64,000 bases of DNA from CBDUEV01 sp965366365 (GTDB lineage Bacteria > Actinomycetota > Acidimicrobiia > Spongiisociales > JAENVV01): positions 1 to 64,000 of the forward strand of contig CBDUEV010000004.1 of NCBI GenBank assembly GCA_965366365.1, written 5' to 3'. Both the position numbers and the translations under genes were made by a program. The notes under the pieces are model-generated. The model made no database searches. It was not told the origin of the DNA and saw only the letters and a list, made by a program, of their open reading frames with translations. Positions within the stretch are counted from its first letter, which is position 1. The number at the start of each line of letters is the position of its first letter. Shown here one piece after another: positions 19,501 to 27,594 of this stretch.

Positions 19501-19755
19501 CAATTGACCAGCATCGGCGGATTCGCGGCGGCCTTCACCAGGGCTGGGGCGGGAGCTTTCGTTTCGTCCTTGTGGTCGGTCGGCGATGCGCCGGCTCGCA
19601 CGTTCACCGAGACGTGGTACCGAGAACTTCTGAACGGCAAGACCGTGACGGAAGCCACCATCGCCGCCCGACAGGCAGCAGCCGACGCCAGCGACGCCAC
19701 CTGGCTGGCGTATACGGTCTACGCTCACCCCCACGCCGTTATCGTCCCCGGCTGA
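16585..19755 (+). CDS. CHAT (caspase-like) protease fused to an alpha/beta hydrolase
   Basis: A 1056-aa protein with no obvious signal peptide or membrane span. Residues about 205-420 form an alpha/beta-hydrolase: RILLFVHGTFSS (oxyanion HG), nucleophile Ser290 in DALGYSRGGLVL, then GVTHHGTIL. A Pro/Ala/Glu linker (about 515-555) precedes a beta-rich segment and the C-terminal CHAT domain, with predicted catalytic His910 (LLHFAGHGTAD) and Cys965 (VVLNACQVGRAG), followed by GAGAFVSSLWSVGD typical of the family. CHAT proteins are caspase/separase relatives; some are activated proteases in defence systems. TTG 16585 is chosen from the ribosome site. Neighbouring genes encode a coiled-coil membrane protein and a second CHAT protein. 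Targets unknown. Confidence 0.88.
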   Translation: MAINELPSGVRVSVPETFTLETEPTRRGPRDLPSGPVPIGAAPGPDMAAALEAADFEVVDRVELTPTSEATSVTGVRRRSAPAIPAEQPVEVSVDVPPGEEAVVLVEQDGVYSWVLPSESETTTRAGGVRTFDLSLRADIADEARTRGFIDDLIYSKATAFVLRYVAPPLGRAAIRHFEKVEEGLVVMSADGPARWRHAEPGDLTMPAQGRILLFVHGTFSSTSNSFGPLWQTEEGQRFLADADQAYDLVLGVDHPTLSVNPLENAERIAELLSAIPGSEGAVIDALGYSRGGLVLRSLIERVLPESDWIATVRKAAFVGVTHHGTILASPKHWHQLIDLYTNLVVAGAGGLSVVIPGAAPPAAIISSSLKVIGAAVKALATQLIDDETIPGLAAMQPDGAFVASINERQPNQPAPDTIDYFAITSDFDADDATDELPSRMKFILKDGLMDRLMGEDNDLVVNTSSMTSVEPGYLKDTWEFGTNGTVFHTNYFQQPEVPRALANWWELAPETAAAEPPMAAAPEPPRAVAPEQPRRTRGAGGEGPPPAAIVPDGDSGPVEMDFSAGMDEQVTRGETASIEVRIGDDQISAGEWATGTGTVDASVPIIVQLMCRSGFRPEGEKRITVDPPTGETIVRYFDVTATDLGTGQIDIVFRQGQVPILTLTLAPEVVAGAPESTGEVRGSGSAAAAAPLAVPLHQLRISERMSDGQIVYDFDFESETLGVLIAATSRPLQVDRVSYVAKLFSEIEDRWVGASRDAANFRQDLRAFGSALFDELVPPDIQQAMWENRDRIDAIQVLSTEPFIPWEIVHLKEPGGSLGQEEHFLGSKGLVRWLHGSWPPSEIRVRPDRVRAIIPAYPEGTNYQLPEAEAEMAFLSNEFGATPVGPTTQEVRELISQPGSFDLLHFAGHGTADQGDVGKARLMMQGRVENNAYVPEYLNATTVSEFGNLSDENGNRPIVVLNACQVGRAGYQLTSIGGFAAAFTRAGAGAFVSSLWSVGDAPARTFTETWYRELLNGKTVTEATIAARQAAADASDATWLAYTVYAHPHAVIVPG

Positions 19756-19851
19756 TCACGCCAGAATCCGAGAACTCCGGGCACTCTGGAGGGTCCTATC
19801 ATCGGCTGGATCGTCCCGGCTAGTTCGAACCTGACCCCAGGAGTGCCCCCA

Positions 19852-20706
19852 ATGACGCAGCCTCAGACCACCGACCAACCGACCGTTGCCCCGATCTCCG
19901 ATCAAATCGAACCCCCTGAGTCGACCCGCCCAGGGTTCTTTCGACGCCTCGGACGGGGTTTGTGGACGCTCCTGCGGATCCTCCTGATCCTGGCCGTTCT
20001 GGCCGGCATCGGTGCGGCCATCTTCTACGGATGGCCGATCGTCAAGGAACGCTATCTGGACCCGATTGCCGCCAATTCGAGCGCCGTCCAGACGGCCGAA
20101 TCGCGTCTCGAAGCCAGTGAGATCCGCATCGCCGACCTCGAAGCCCAGGTCACCAGCCTCCAGGAGGCCGACCTCGAAGTGCCGGGACGGCTCGATGCGG
20201 TCGAAGGCGACCTTGCCGCCCTCCTCGACACCACCGATAGCTTGGACGGACGGCTCGGAACCATCGAGCGGCAGATCGACCGGCACACGACTCGTCTCGA
20301 TTCTCTCGGTGAACTTCAAACCGCACTCTCCGCCGACCTTGGCGCGGTGAGCGACGAGGCGACCCGCCAGGTAGATCTGCTCCGTTCCACCGAGCTGTTG
20401 TCTCGCGCCCGACTGTTCCTCTTCCAGGCCAACTACGGGCTGGCCCGGGCCGACCTCGCGGCTGCGCAGGCGATCCTGACCGATGTGCAGGCGGCGAATC
20501 CCGACTGGGAGCCCACGGTGATGGCCGAGGTGATCGATCGCGTCGAGCGCAGCCTCGGAGCCCTTCCCCAGTTCCCCGTGGCAGCAGCAGACGACCTCGA
20601 CATCGCCTGGCAGGTGCTCCTGACTCAGGTGGCTCCCGAGCCACTGCCGGCCGAAACCCCAGAGGGCGCCCCGCAGGACGCTCCGGCGGCGACCGACGCC
20701 GGCTAG
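19852..20706 (+). CDS. single-span membrane protein with long coiled coil
   Basis: A 284-aa protein: short Pro-rich cytoplasmic N-terminus, one membrane helix at about 41-63 (LLRILLILAVLAGIGAAIFYGW), then a heptad-rich region about 75-180 (ESRLEASEIRIADLEAQVTS; TIERQIDRHTTRLDSL) and a helical C-terminal part ending in Pro/Ala. The layout recalls HemX-like proteins, but no heme gene is near. AGGAG 8 nt before ATG 19852 rules out the in-frame GTG at 19843. It lies 96 nt after the CHAT/hydrolase gene, same strand, and converges with the second CHAT gene, so it may be their membrane scaffold (inference). Confidence 0.82.
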   Translation: MTQPQTTDQPTVAPISDQIEPPESTRPGFFRRLGRGLWTLLRILLILAVLAGIGAAIFYGWPIVKERYLDPIAANSSAVQTAESRLEASEIRIADLEAQVTSLQEADLEVPGRLDAVEGDLAALLDTTDSLDGRLGTIERQIDRHTTRLDSLGELQTALSADLGAVSDEATRQVDLLRSTELLSRARLFLFQANYGLARADLAAAQAILTDVQAANPDWEPTVMAEVIDRVERSLGALPQFPVAAADDLDIAWQVLLTQVAPEPLPAETPEGAPQDAPAATDAG

Positions 20707-20712
20707 CGCGTT

Positions 20713-20746
20713 GCTCGTGCTCGGCTGGTCTCAGTCGAGCACGAGC
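20713..20746. terminator. 11-bp perfect hairpin between convergent genes
   Basis: Arms GCTCGTGCTCG and CGAGCACGAGC with a 12-nt loop. The right arm covers the last codons of the minus-strand CHAT gene. It could end transcription from both sides; no T-run. Confidence 0.5.
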
Positions 20747-23046
20747 GTGCCCCAGGTCCTCGTGTCGAAGAGACTGCTGTTGGCTGCGTTCGAATACATC
20801 ACTTCCTGAAGCGCGAAACCCAAGTCGTTGTCGTTGGCCGAGACTCGGAAGCCGATCCGCATTCCGGGTTCTGGAACGATGCCCATTTCGTCCCACAGAA
20901 TCGCCACATCGACGGCGTAGAAGACCTGATCCACGCCGACGAAGTCGAGATCATCGAGCCCGAGTGTGGAATCCATGGGGAACCAACGGACCGCCGAACT
21001 GGTCTGGAACGCCGTCGGCGTGAAGATGGACCCGTCGCCCTGAAAGAGGGTGAGGTTAGGCAGAATGTCGACCGAACCGACCGAGACGATGACCTGGAAG
21101 TCGTCGCCGTCCGGGCGTGCCGAGGTCTCATCACCGGCTAGATCGGTGTCGAAGTCGAGATTGAGGCTGTCCCCTCTGAACGAGGTCGCTCCGAACTGAT
21201 CCTGGAAGTAGAAGTCATCGGCCACCGTGATCTGGGCATAGAGGAAATCGCTGTCCCAGCCGAACCGCCATGCCGTGCCGTGGTCGACCTCCCCGTCCCA
21301 CTCGTCGGCGGCGAATACCACATGAGGCGTGACCTGGATATCAGTCGGTTGCGTGTCCCAGAGCGGCCAGCCGTCGGCATCGAAGCTGAACAACGGTTCG
21401 GCGTGAGCCTCGGGTCCCGGCCGTTCCACGAAGACCTCATCGATGATCGTGTTCGGGACGGTGTCCGGGACGGTGTTTGGGATCGTGACGAGGGTGTTGG
21501 GCGTGGTGGTAGCCGGTGTCTCCTCGGGTATCAGAGCGCCGATCACGCCCAGGATCAGGAGCGTCCCAAGGACGCCACCCACTACCCACGCCCAGGTCGG
21601 CACGCCTTTCTTCGGGGTCGGCGTGGTGGTCCCGACGTCGGTCGGTCCAGGCGGCGAGACCGGGGCGGCGAAGGCGGCTGGACGGGACGAGGCCTCCTCG
21701 GTGTCGGAGGTGTTGGTCGAGCCTTCCGTCATCGGAGGCGGGACCGGCGGCATGGGATGAGAGTGGAGCACCTCGGTGGCGGCGCGCACATCGCCGGGTT
21801 CGTCGGTGGACGCATCCTCCGACGGCTCCGCGACCGGGTCGGTCGCAGGCTCCTCTTCGTCGGGTGTCGTTTCCGGCCCGGAGTCGAGAGGTTCGCTTGG
21901 GCTCTGGTCGTCTGCCCCGTCGGGAGCTGGTTCCCGGGCGACCGGGTCTCCCTGCACATCGAACACCATGCCGTCCGGCGACCGCATGTTGAGTACCGGC
22001 GTGCCCCACTCCACGTCCGCGGCGTTGGTGAACATGGCCTTGCGGGCCTCCGCCGTGGCAGCATCGACCGGGTAGCCATCGGCGACCGCCGCGTAGAACT
22101 CGTGGGCGAAGAGGATTGCGGCATCGTCGGAGATCTCGAACTGCATGGCGATCACAGCCGGGATGCCCTGCTGAACGAGACTCTGGGCGGTACCCGCAAA
22201 GGGATCGCTGGTGGAGGTACGTGCTCCCTCACACGAGTTCAGAACCGCCAGCCGCAGCGAACGGTGGTCGTGGAGTATCGTCCCGAGTTCGTGACCGGAG
22301 ACGGCCCGGCCACGCCCCTGCTCATCCTCCAACATCAGCACACCGTCGTCACGCTGCTCGTCGAATCCGCCGTGGCCGACATAGTGAAAAATGTGATAGG
22401 TCCCCTGGCGGAGACGCTGCTGGAGCTTGGAGAGGCTCGCCTCGTCGAGACGATCGAGTTCCACGCGACCCGATTGGACGAGGTCGTCGAGCGCCTCGGC
22501 CAGCCGCCGGTATTCGTTCTCGACATCGAGGTTCAGGTAATCGGTGGGGCTCGAGACCATCACGAGGATCCGCAGAGGCGGCGCAACCTCGAGCGGCCGG
22601 ATGCGGGTCGGAAGGTCGATGTAGCGCACCAACGGAGTCTGAGTCGAGAGGACGAGAAAGCGGCCGAGGCCCGACGAATAGAGGTATTCCCAAGGGAGGT
22701 CGGCCATGTCGAGGGCGTCGTCGAAACGGACACGCAGCCTGAGGCCCTGCTCCTGACGATCAGCCTCGTCGAGCGCCCGTCGAAAACAGGTGCGCACCTC
22801 ACCGCTGAACACCGTGTCGTAGAGCTTGCCGCCGAACTGGCGAGCGGCCTCCATCTGCGGAGAGTCGATCCGCCTCATCGACCGATTCGACTGTCCCACT
22901 CTCAACAAGTAGTTCTCGAGTTCGAGTCTCGAGAACGGGAATGGAAACTGGGTGGTGGCCTCTCCGGCCGGAGAGTCGATGACCCGCGCCACGTAGTTGT
23001 CATCTTCGCGGTCGATCACGAGGTCGAAGTTGACATACCGGTCCAT
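20731..23046 (-). CDS. membrane-anchored CHAT protein with putative extracellular CBM9-like domain
   Basis: A 771-aa protein. Residues about 90-400 are a CHAT domain with predicted catalytic His225 (FHYVGHGGFDEQ) and Cys272 (AVLNSCEGART), followed by FAGTAQSLVQQGIPAVIAMQ. A long acidic/Pro linker (about 390-480) leads to one membrane helix (about 484-505, WVVGGVLGTLLILGVIGAL). A Thr/Pro linker and a C-terminal beta domain of about 225 residues follow, resembling carbohydrate-binding module 9 / DOMON-like folds (EWDGEVDHGTAWRFGWDSDF; LNLDFDTDLAGD). With a cytoplasmic protease half, the last domain would face outside. SD GAGGTG precedes ATG 23046. It may be a transmembrane sensor coupled to a caspase-like protease. 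Confidence 0.88.
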   Translation of the reverse strand: MDRYVNFDLVIDREDDNYVARVIDSPAGEATTQFPFPFSRLELENYLLRVGQSNRSMRRIDSPQMEAARQFGGKLYDTVFSGEVRTCFRRALDEADRQEQGLRLRVRFDDALDMADLPWEYLYSSGLGRFLVLSTQTPLVRYIDLPTRIRPLEVAPPLRILVMVSSPTDYLNLDVENEYRRLAEALDDLVQSGRVELDRLDEASLSKLQQRLRQGTYHIFHYVGHGGFDEQRDDGVLMLEDEQGRGRAVSGHELGTILHDHRSLRLAVLNSCEGARTSTSDPFAGTAQSLVQQGIPAVIAMQFEISDDAAILFAHEFYAAVADGYPVDAATAEARKAMFTNAADVEWGTPVLNMRSPDGMVFDVQGDPVAREPAPDGADDQSPSEPLDSGPETTPDEEEPATDPVAEPSEDASTDEPGDVRAATEVLHSHPMPPVPPPMTEGSTNTSDTEEASSRPAAFAAPVSPPGPTDVGTTTPTPKKGVPTWAWVVGGVLGTLLILGVIGALIPEETPATTTPNTLVTIPNTVPDTVPNTIIDEVFVERPGPEAHAEPLFSFDADGWPLWDTQPTDIQVTPHVVFAADEWDGEVDHGTAWRFGWDSDFLYAQITVADDFYFQDQFGATSFRGDSLNLDFDTDLAGDETSARPDGDDFQVIVSVGSVDILPNLTLFQGDGSIFTPTAFQTSSAVRWFPMDSTLGLDDLDFVGVDQVFYAVDVAILWDEMGIVPEPGMRIGFRVSANDNDLGFALQEVMYSNAANSSLFDTRTWGTLVLD

Positions 23047-23136
23047 TGCGACACCTCAGCTCGTCCCAGGCCTCCCAGCCCACTACCAACTATGGCAGCC
23101 CGGTCTGAAGGGTGCCTGAACGCGCCGGGTTTGGCG

Positions 23137-23142
23137 TAGGCT
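23137..23142 (+). promoter_or_regulatory. -10 box (TAGGCT) of the SnoaL-like gene
   Basis: TAGGCT with a 7-nt gap to ATG 23150; leaderless pattern. Confidence 0.5.
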
Positions 23143-23149
23143 GGCCTCC

Positions 23150-23539
23150 ATGAGTAGGTCGCCCGCCGCAGCACTCGAATCCTGGCACCGGTTCGTGGCC
23201 GAACGCCGACCTGAACTCCTCGAAGACCTGCTCGGAACCGACGTTGTGTTCAAGGCCCCCACCTATTGGGCGGAGCGACGAGGGAAGACACTCGTGCTGG
23301 CCGTTCTCAGCACGGTGATGACGGTATTCGAGGACTTCGAGTACCACCGCCAGTGGATCGACGGGGACGACTGGGCGCTGGAATTCTCCGCCAGGATCGG
23401 TGATCTGGCCTTGCGGGGCGTCGACCTCATTCACCTCGAAGACGGTCAGATCGTTGATTTCGAGGTGATGATTCGACCACCCAACGCCGTCCAAGCACTT
23501 CGCGAGGAGATGGAGCGCCGACTCGACCGCCGAGGGTGA
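23150..23539 (+). CDS. SnoaL/NTF2-like fold protein
   Basis: A 129-aa protein with the cone-shaped NTF2-like pattern: an N-terminal helix (ALESWHRFVAERRPELLEDL), VVFKAPTYWAERRG, then strands DDWALEFSARIGDLALRGV and DLIHLEDGQIVDFEVMIRPP, and a C-terminal helix. Family members act as small polyketide cyclases, isomerases or ligand carriers; the substrate cannot be told here. It stands alone with its own promoter and is divergent from the CHAT gene, convergent with the small Cys-rich gene. Confidence 0.82.
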   Translation: MSRSPAAALESWHRFVAERRPELLEDLLGTDVVFKAPTYWAERRGKTLVLAVLSTVMTVFEDFEYHRQWIDGDDWALEFSARIGDLALRGVDLIHLEDGQIVDFEVMIRPPNAVQALREEMERRLDRRG

Positions 23540-23570
23540 GTCCTCGGCCGCCCCCTACCGACGCTCCGCG

Positions 23571-23795
23571 TCAGCCGCCCTTCCACAGGTGCTGGAGGTC
23601 CTCGGCCGGGTCCTTGCAGCTGATCCAGGGTGGATCCGCCGTGAGGTCCGCTTCCACCAGGCGGCTGCAGTGCATGCAGTCTTCGACCCTGACGTTGCCG
23701 GTCTTGGGGCACCACACCCACCCGTCGTCCACGACCCGCTGCGGAAGGCCGAGCGCGGTGCGCAGATAGGACTTGACGCGCCTCACAACCGCCAT
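23571..23795 (-). CDS. small four-Cys protein, possibly zinc-binding
   Basis: A 74-aa protein of unknown function. After a basic N-terminal helix (MAVVRRVKSYLRTALGLP) it has four cysteines: WCPKTG, DCMHCSRL and SCKD, a zinc-ribbon-like arrangement. ATG 23795 has AAAGG 6 nt upstream and is preferred to ATG 23816. It lies upstream of, and divergent from, the sulfur operon, so a link to redox or sulfur chemistry is possible but unproven. Confidence 0.65.
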   Translation of the reverse strand: MAVVRRVKSYLRTALGLPQRVVDDGWVWCPKTGNVRVEDCMHCSRLVEADLTADPPWISCKDPAEDLQHLWKGG

Positions 23796-23972
23796 GACGT
23801 GCCTTTCGATCGCCAATCTTCGCTGGGCTCAGTGTGCGATGAGTGAGAAGCGGCCCGCCAGAGCCTTTCGACCGCCTGAAGGCAGGGCAAACGGCTCCGC
23901 TCCCGTCTCGGTCGGGTTTCGGTGCAGGCGACCCAGGCAAGATGCCCCCCAAGGTGGGACTTATGCCCCTAG

Positions 23973-24022
23973 ATGCACATGCAGGAGCAGGCATAGTGTG
24001 CATGTGATGCAGGAGATGCATG
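23973..24022 (+). promoter_or_regulatory. promoter and repeated ATGCA elements before the sulfur regulator gene
   Basis: A TAGTGT -10 box (23994-23999) is flanked by ATGCACATGCAGGAG on the left and GTGCATGTGATGCAGGAG plus ATGCATGT on the right. ATGCAGGAG occurs twice (23978-23986 and 24006-24014); the second copy doubles as the ribosome site for ATG 24024. Repeats over the -10 region suggest autorepression by the HTH protein encoded next. Confidence 0.5.
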
Positions 24023-24023
24023 T

Positions 24024-24661
24024 ATGACTCAAAAACTGCTGACCGCCCATCAGGTCAAGGACATCCTCGATGTAGACACCTCGACCATCTACCGCATGGC
24101 CGGCGACGGGCGCCTTCCCGCCGTCAAGGTCGGTCGTCAATGGCGTTTTCCAGCCGACCAGATCGAGCGCCTGCTGACCGGCAACAACGGTGGCCCGGTG
24201 CAGGAGCCGGAGACGATGATCACCGAACTCGCCGAGGCCGCAGTGCGCATGGCCGCCCATGCGCTCGGAATCATGATGGTTTTCACCGATATGACAGGGA
24301 CACCCATCACCGAGGTGGCCAACCCGTGCCGGCGTTTCGAAGCGCGTGCCGGCGACCCCGATTTCGTCGCCGAATGCGCCGCGGAATGGCGGGATCTGGC
24401 CAACGACCCCGACCTCCGGCCACGGTTTCGCTCCGGGGTGCACGGATTCGAATGCGCCAGATCGTTCGTGCGGTCGGGAACCCAGCTCATCGGGATGGTG
24501 CTGGTGGGTGGGGTCGCTCCGGAGGGGCGCATCGACCCGGACCTCTTCGTCCTGACGAAGTCTGAGCGACAACACGTTCTCGCCGCTCTGCCCGAAACGG
24601 CGGCGTTGCTTTCCCGTATCGCCAAGGCGTGCGGAACCATACAAAAACAAAGGAGCACACA

Positions 24662-24665
<4 letters not shown>
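24024..24665 (+). CDS. HTH_17 DNA-binding protein with PocR-like sensory domain
   Basis: A 213-aa predicted regulator. Residues 1-52 are an excisionase/BldC-type winged helix (LLTAHQVKDILDVDTSTIYR, GRQWRFPADQIERLL). Residues about 65-190 resemble the PocR ligand-binding domain: MVFTDMTGTPITEVANPCRR, ECAAEWRDL, FECARSFVRSG, IGMVLVGGVAP. Three conserved-looking Cys could sense sulfide, persulfide or a metal (inference). The stop overlaps the start of the SQR-like gene (ATGA), so the regulator is translated with the sulfur genes it probably controls. Confidence 0.85.
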
Positions 24666-25902
<1,237 letters not shown>

Positions 25903-25906
<4 letters not shown>

Positions 25907-26619
25907 CGACCCCGACCATGACCCCCACCATCGAGGAGCGCCTGGACCGTATGGCCCTCCAGTTGGAGGTGCTCACCGACGAGGTGATGCGACAGCGGGC
26001 CAGTCGGGAGCGGTGGTCGGAACTCACCGAGGTGGTGACACCAATCGCTTCGCAAGCGATGGACACGATGTCGACCGAACTCGAGGATCTCGACCTGAGC
26101 CTTGACGATCTTGCTCGCTTCGCCAGGACGGCGGCGGCCACCCTCCCCACCCTCGAGAGGCTTCTCGCACAGGTGCCGGTCGTCGCCGAGCTGGTCGAGG
26201 TGGCTGCACCGCTGGGCAGGCCCGTCATGGACTCGGCCACCGACGCCATGGCGACGCTCGATGAGCGAGGCTACTTCGACCTGGCTCGGAGCGGTCTGGG
26301 TGTCCTGGACCGGGTGGTCACCTCGTTCACCGAGGAGGATGTCGAAGCCCTCGGCGACAACATCGTGCTCATTCTCCAGACCGTTCGCGAAATGACCCAG
26401 CCGGAAGTCATGCAGATGTTCCAGCGGACCTTCACGACCGTCCAAGAAGGAGAGCACGGCGAGTCGGGCGAACCCCCCGGAGCGTTTGCCCTCCTCAAAG
26501 AGATGCGAAATCCGGAAGTCCGACGGGGCCTCAACAAGGCTCTCCACATGCTTCGTTCGCTCGGCGACGAGACTCCCGCTTCGGGAGCACTCGAGCCGGT
26601 CGACGGAAACAAGAACTAG
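25903..26619 (+). CDS. DUF1641 family protein
   Basis: A 238-aa, mostly helical cytoplasmic protein starting at GTG 25903 within the SQR stop (GTGA). It has the DUF1641 layout: an N-terminal helix EERLDRMALQLEVLTDEVMR, repeated Leu-rich helices and the family-type GYFDLARSGLGVLDRVV followed by LGDNIVLILQTVREMTQPEV. DUF1641 genes are commonly found beside SQR, dsrE and dsrC-like genes, and the protein is thought to act in sulfur or formate redox complexes; the exact role is not known. Same operon as the neighbours. Confidence 0.85.
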
Positions 26620-26637
26620 CAACAGGAGGTAGTGCAC

Positions 26638-26952
26638 ATGGCACTCGCAACAATGGCCAACCGAGAGATCCACGTGGATGAGGAAGGCTTCATGACCGAA
26701 TTCGATGAGTGGGACGAAGAGCTGGCGAAAGTGCTCGCCGGCAACATCGGAATCGAGCTCACCGATGCCCACTGGCCCGCCATCAAGTTTCTCCGCGATG
26801 ACTACAAGGCCAACGGGGTGACCCCAACCCTGCGCCGCGTCACCAACGTCGGAGGCATCGCCACGAAGGAACTCTTCGTGCTCTTCCCGAAGAAGCCGGC
26901 CAAGAAGATGTCCTACATCGCCGGCGTTCCGAAGCCGGCCGGCTGCGTCTAG
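26638..26952 (+). CDS. DsrC/TusE-family sulfur carrier with a single C-terminal cysteine
   Basis: A 104-aa sulfur-relay protein. The family fold is clear: REIHVDEEGFM, FDEWDEELAKVLA, LTDAHWPAIKFLRDDYK, NGVTPTLRRVTN, and the C-terminal arm PKPAGCV with Cys103 (CysA, the persulfide carrier). The second arm cysteine of true DsrC (CysB, 11 residues before) is Ser here, so it resembles TusE or the sulfur-transfer homologues rather than the trisulfide-forming DsrC. AGGAGGT 7 nt before ATG 26638 fixes the start. Expected to accept sulfane sulfur from the DsrE-like protein or SQR. Confidence 0.92.
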   Translation: MALATMANREIHVDEEGFMTEFDEWDEELAKVLAGNIGIELTDAHWPAIKFLRDDYKANGVTPTLRRVTNVGGIATKELFVLFPKKPAKKMSYIAGVPKPAGCV

Positions 26953-26977
26953 ACCCCCCCACCAAGAAGGAGTTCAC

Positions 26978-27496
26978 ATGACAACTGTCAGCGAAACACA
27001 GACGGCGCCGATTCCGTCTTTCGACGATGATGAGGGGCCGGATCGCAAGCTGGTGATCATCTGCTCGAAGGGCTCTCTGGACATGGCCTATCCGGGTCTG
27101 GTGCTCGCCAATGCGGCACTCGGCGAAGGAATCGAGACGCACCTCTTCTTCACCTTCTGGGGATTCGACATGATCACCAAGAAGACGATGGGGCATCTCA
27201 AGTTCAGCCCGCTGGGCAATCCGGCCACCCACATGCCGAATTTCGTCATGGGCATGCCGGGTATGACGTCGTTTGCGACGCACATGATGAAGAAGCAGAT
27301 CGAGGGCCTCGAAATCCCAGAGGTTCCCGAGTTCATGGATCTGATCGCTGATGCCGGCGGTCACCTGTGGGCCTGCCGCATGTCCGCGGACATGATGCAT
27401 CTCGAAGAGGACGATCTCTATGACCGGGTCGAGGGCATCATCAATGCCAGCGACTTCATGGACATCGCCGAAGGGGCCCAGACCCTCTTCATCTAA
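26978..27496 (+). CDS. DsrE-family sulfurtransferase-like protein
   Basis: A 172-aa DsrE/DsrF-like protein with a short disordered N-terminus. The core has KLVIICSKGSLDMAYPGLVL, LFFTFWGFDMITKK, a Met-rich loop (FVMGMPGMTSFATHMM), and LWACRMSADMM. Cys in ICSKG and in WACRM are the candidates for carrying persulfide; family members of the DsrE2/DsrE3 kind have the same positions. AAGGAG lies 7-8 nt before ATG. It is the last gene of the sulfur operon and sits before a strong hairpin. Confidence 0.9.
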   Translation: MTTVSETQTAPIPSFDDDEGPDRKLVIICSKGSLDMAYPGLVLANAALGEGIETHLFFTFWGFDMITKKTMGHLKFSPLGNPATHMPNFVMGMPGMTSFATHMMKKQIEGLEIPEVPEFMDLIADAGGHLWACRMSADMMHLEEDDLYDRVEGIINASDFMDIAEGAQTLFI

Positions 27497-27512
27497 CCCT
27501 CGGCACTCCGAC

Positions 27513-27542
27513 CGACGGGCCCCTTCCCCCGGGGGCCCGTCG
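27513..27542 (+). terminator. 11-bp GC hairpin ending the sulfur operon
   Basis: Perfect arms CGACGGGCCCC and GGGGCCCGTCG with an 8-nt loop, starting 16 nt after the dsrE-like stop. No T-run, as usual for the hairpins in this window. Confidence 0.6.
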
Positions 27543-27582
27543 TCGCGTCCCGGTCCGTTGGCGACTCCGAATCGGGGGTCGT

Positions 27583-27588
27583 TAGCCT
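27583..27588 (+). promoter_or_regulatory. -10 box (TAGCCT) of the rRNA methyltransferase gene
   Basis: TAGCCT with a 6-nt gap to GTG 27595; leaderless pattern that also supports the GTG start. Confidence 0.55.
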
Positions 27589-27594
27589 GATACG

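Noticed and set aside
19852..20706. HemX/uroporphyrinogen methyltransferase-associated protein
   Set aside because: Only the general layout (membrane helix plus coiled coil) is shared and no heme genes are near.
21280..23139. 619-aa open frame on the plus strand
   Set aside because: Antisense shadow of the membrane CHAT gene; low-complexity Arg/Gly-rich translation without motifs.
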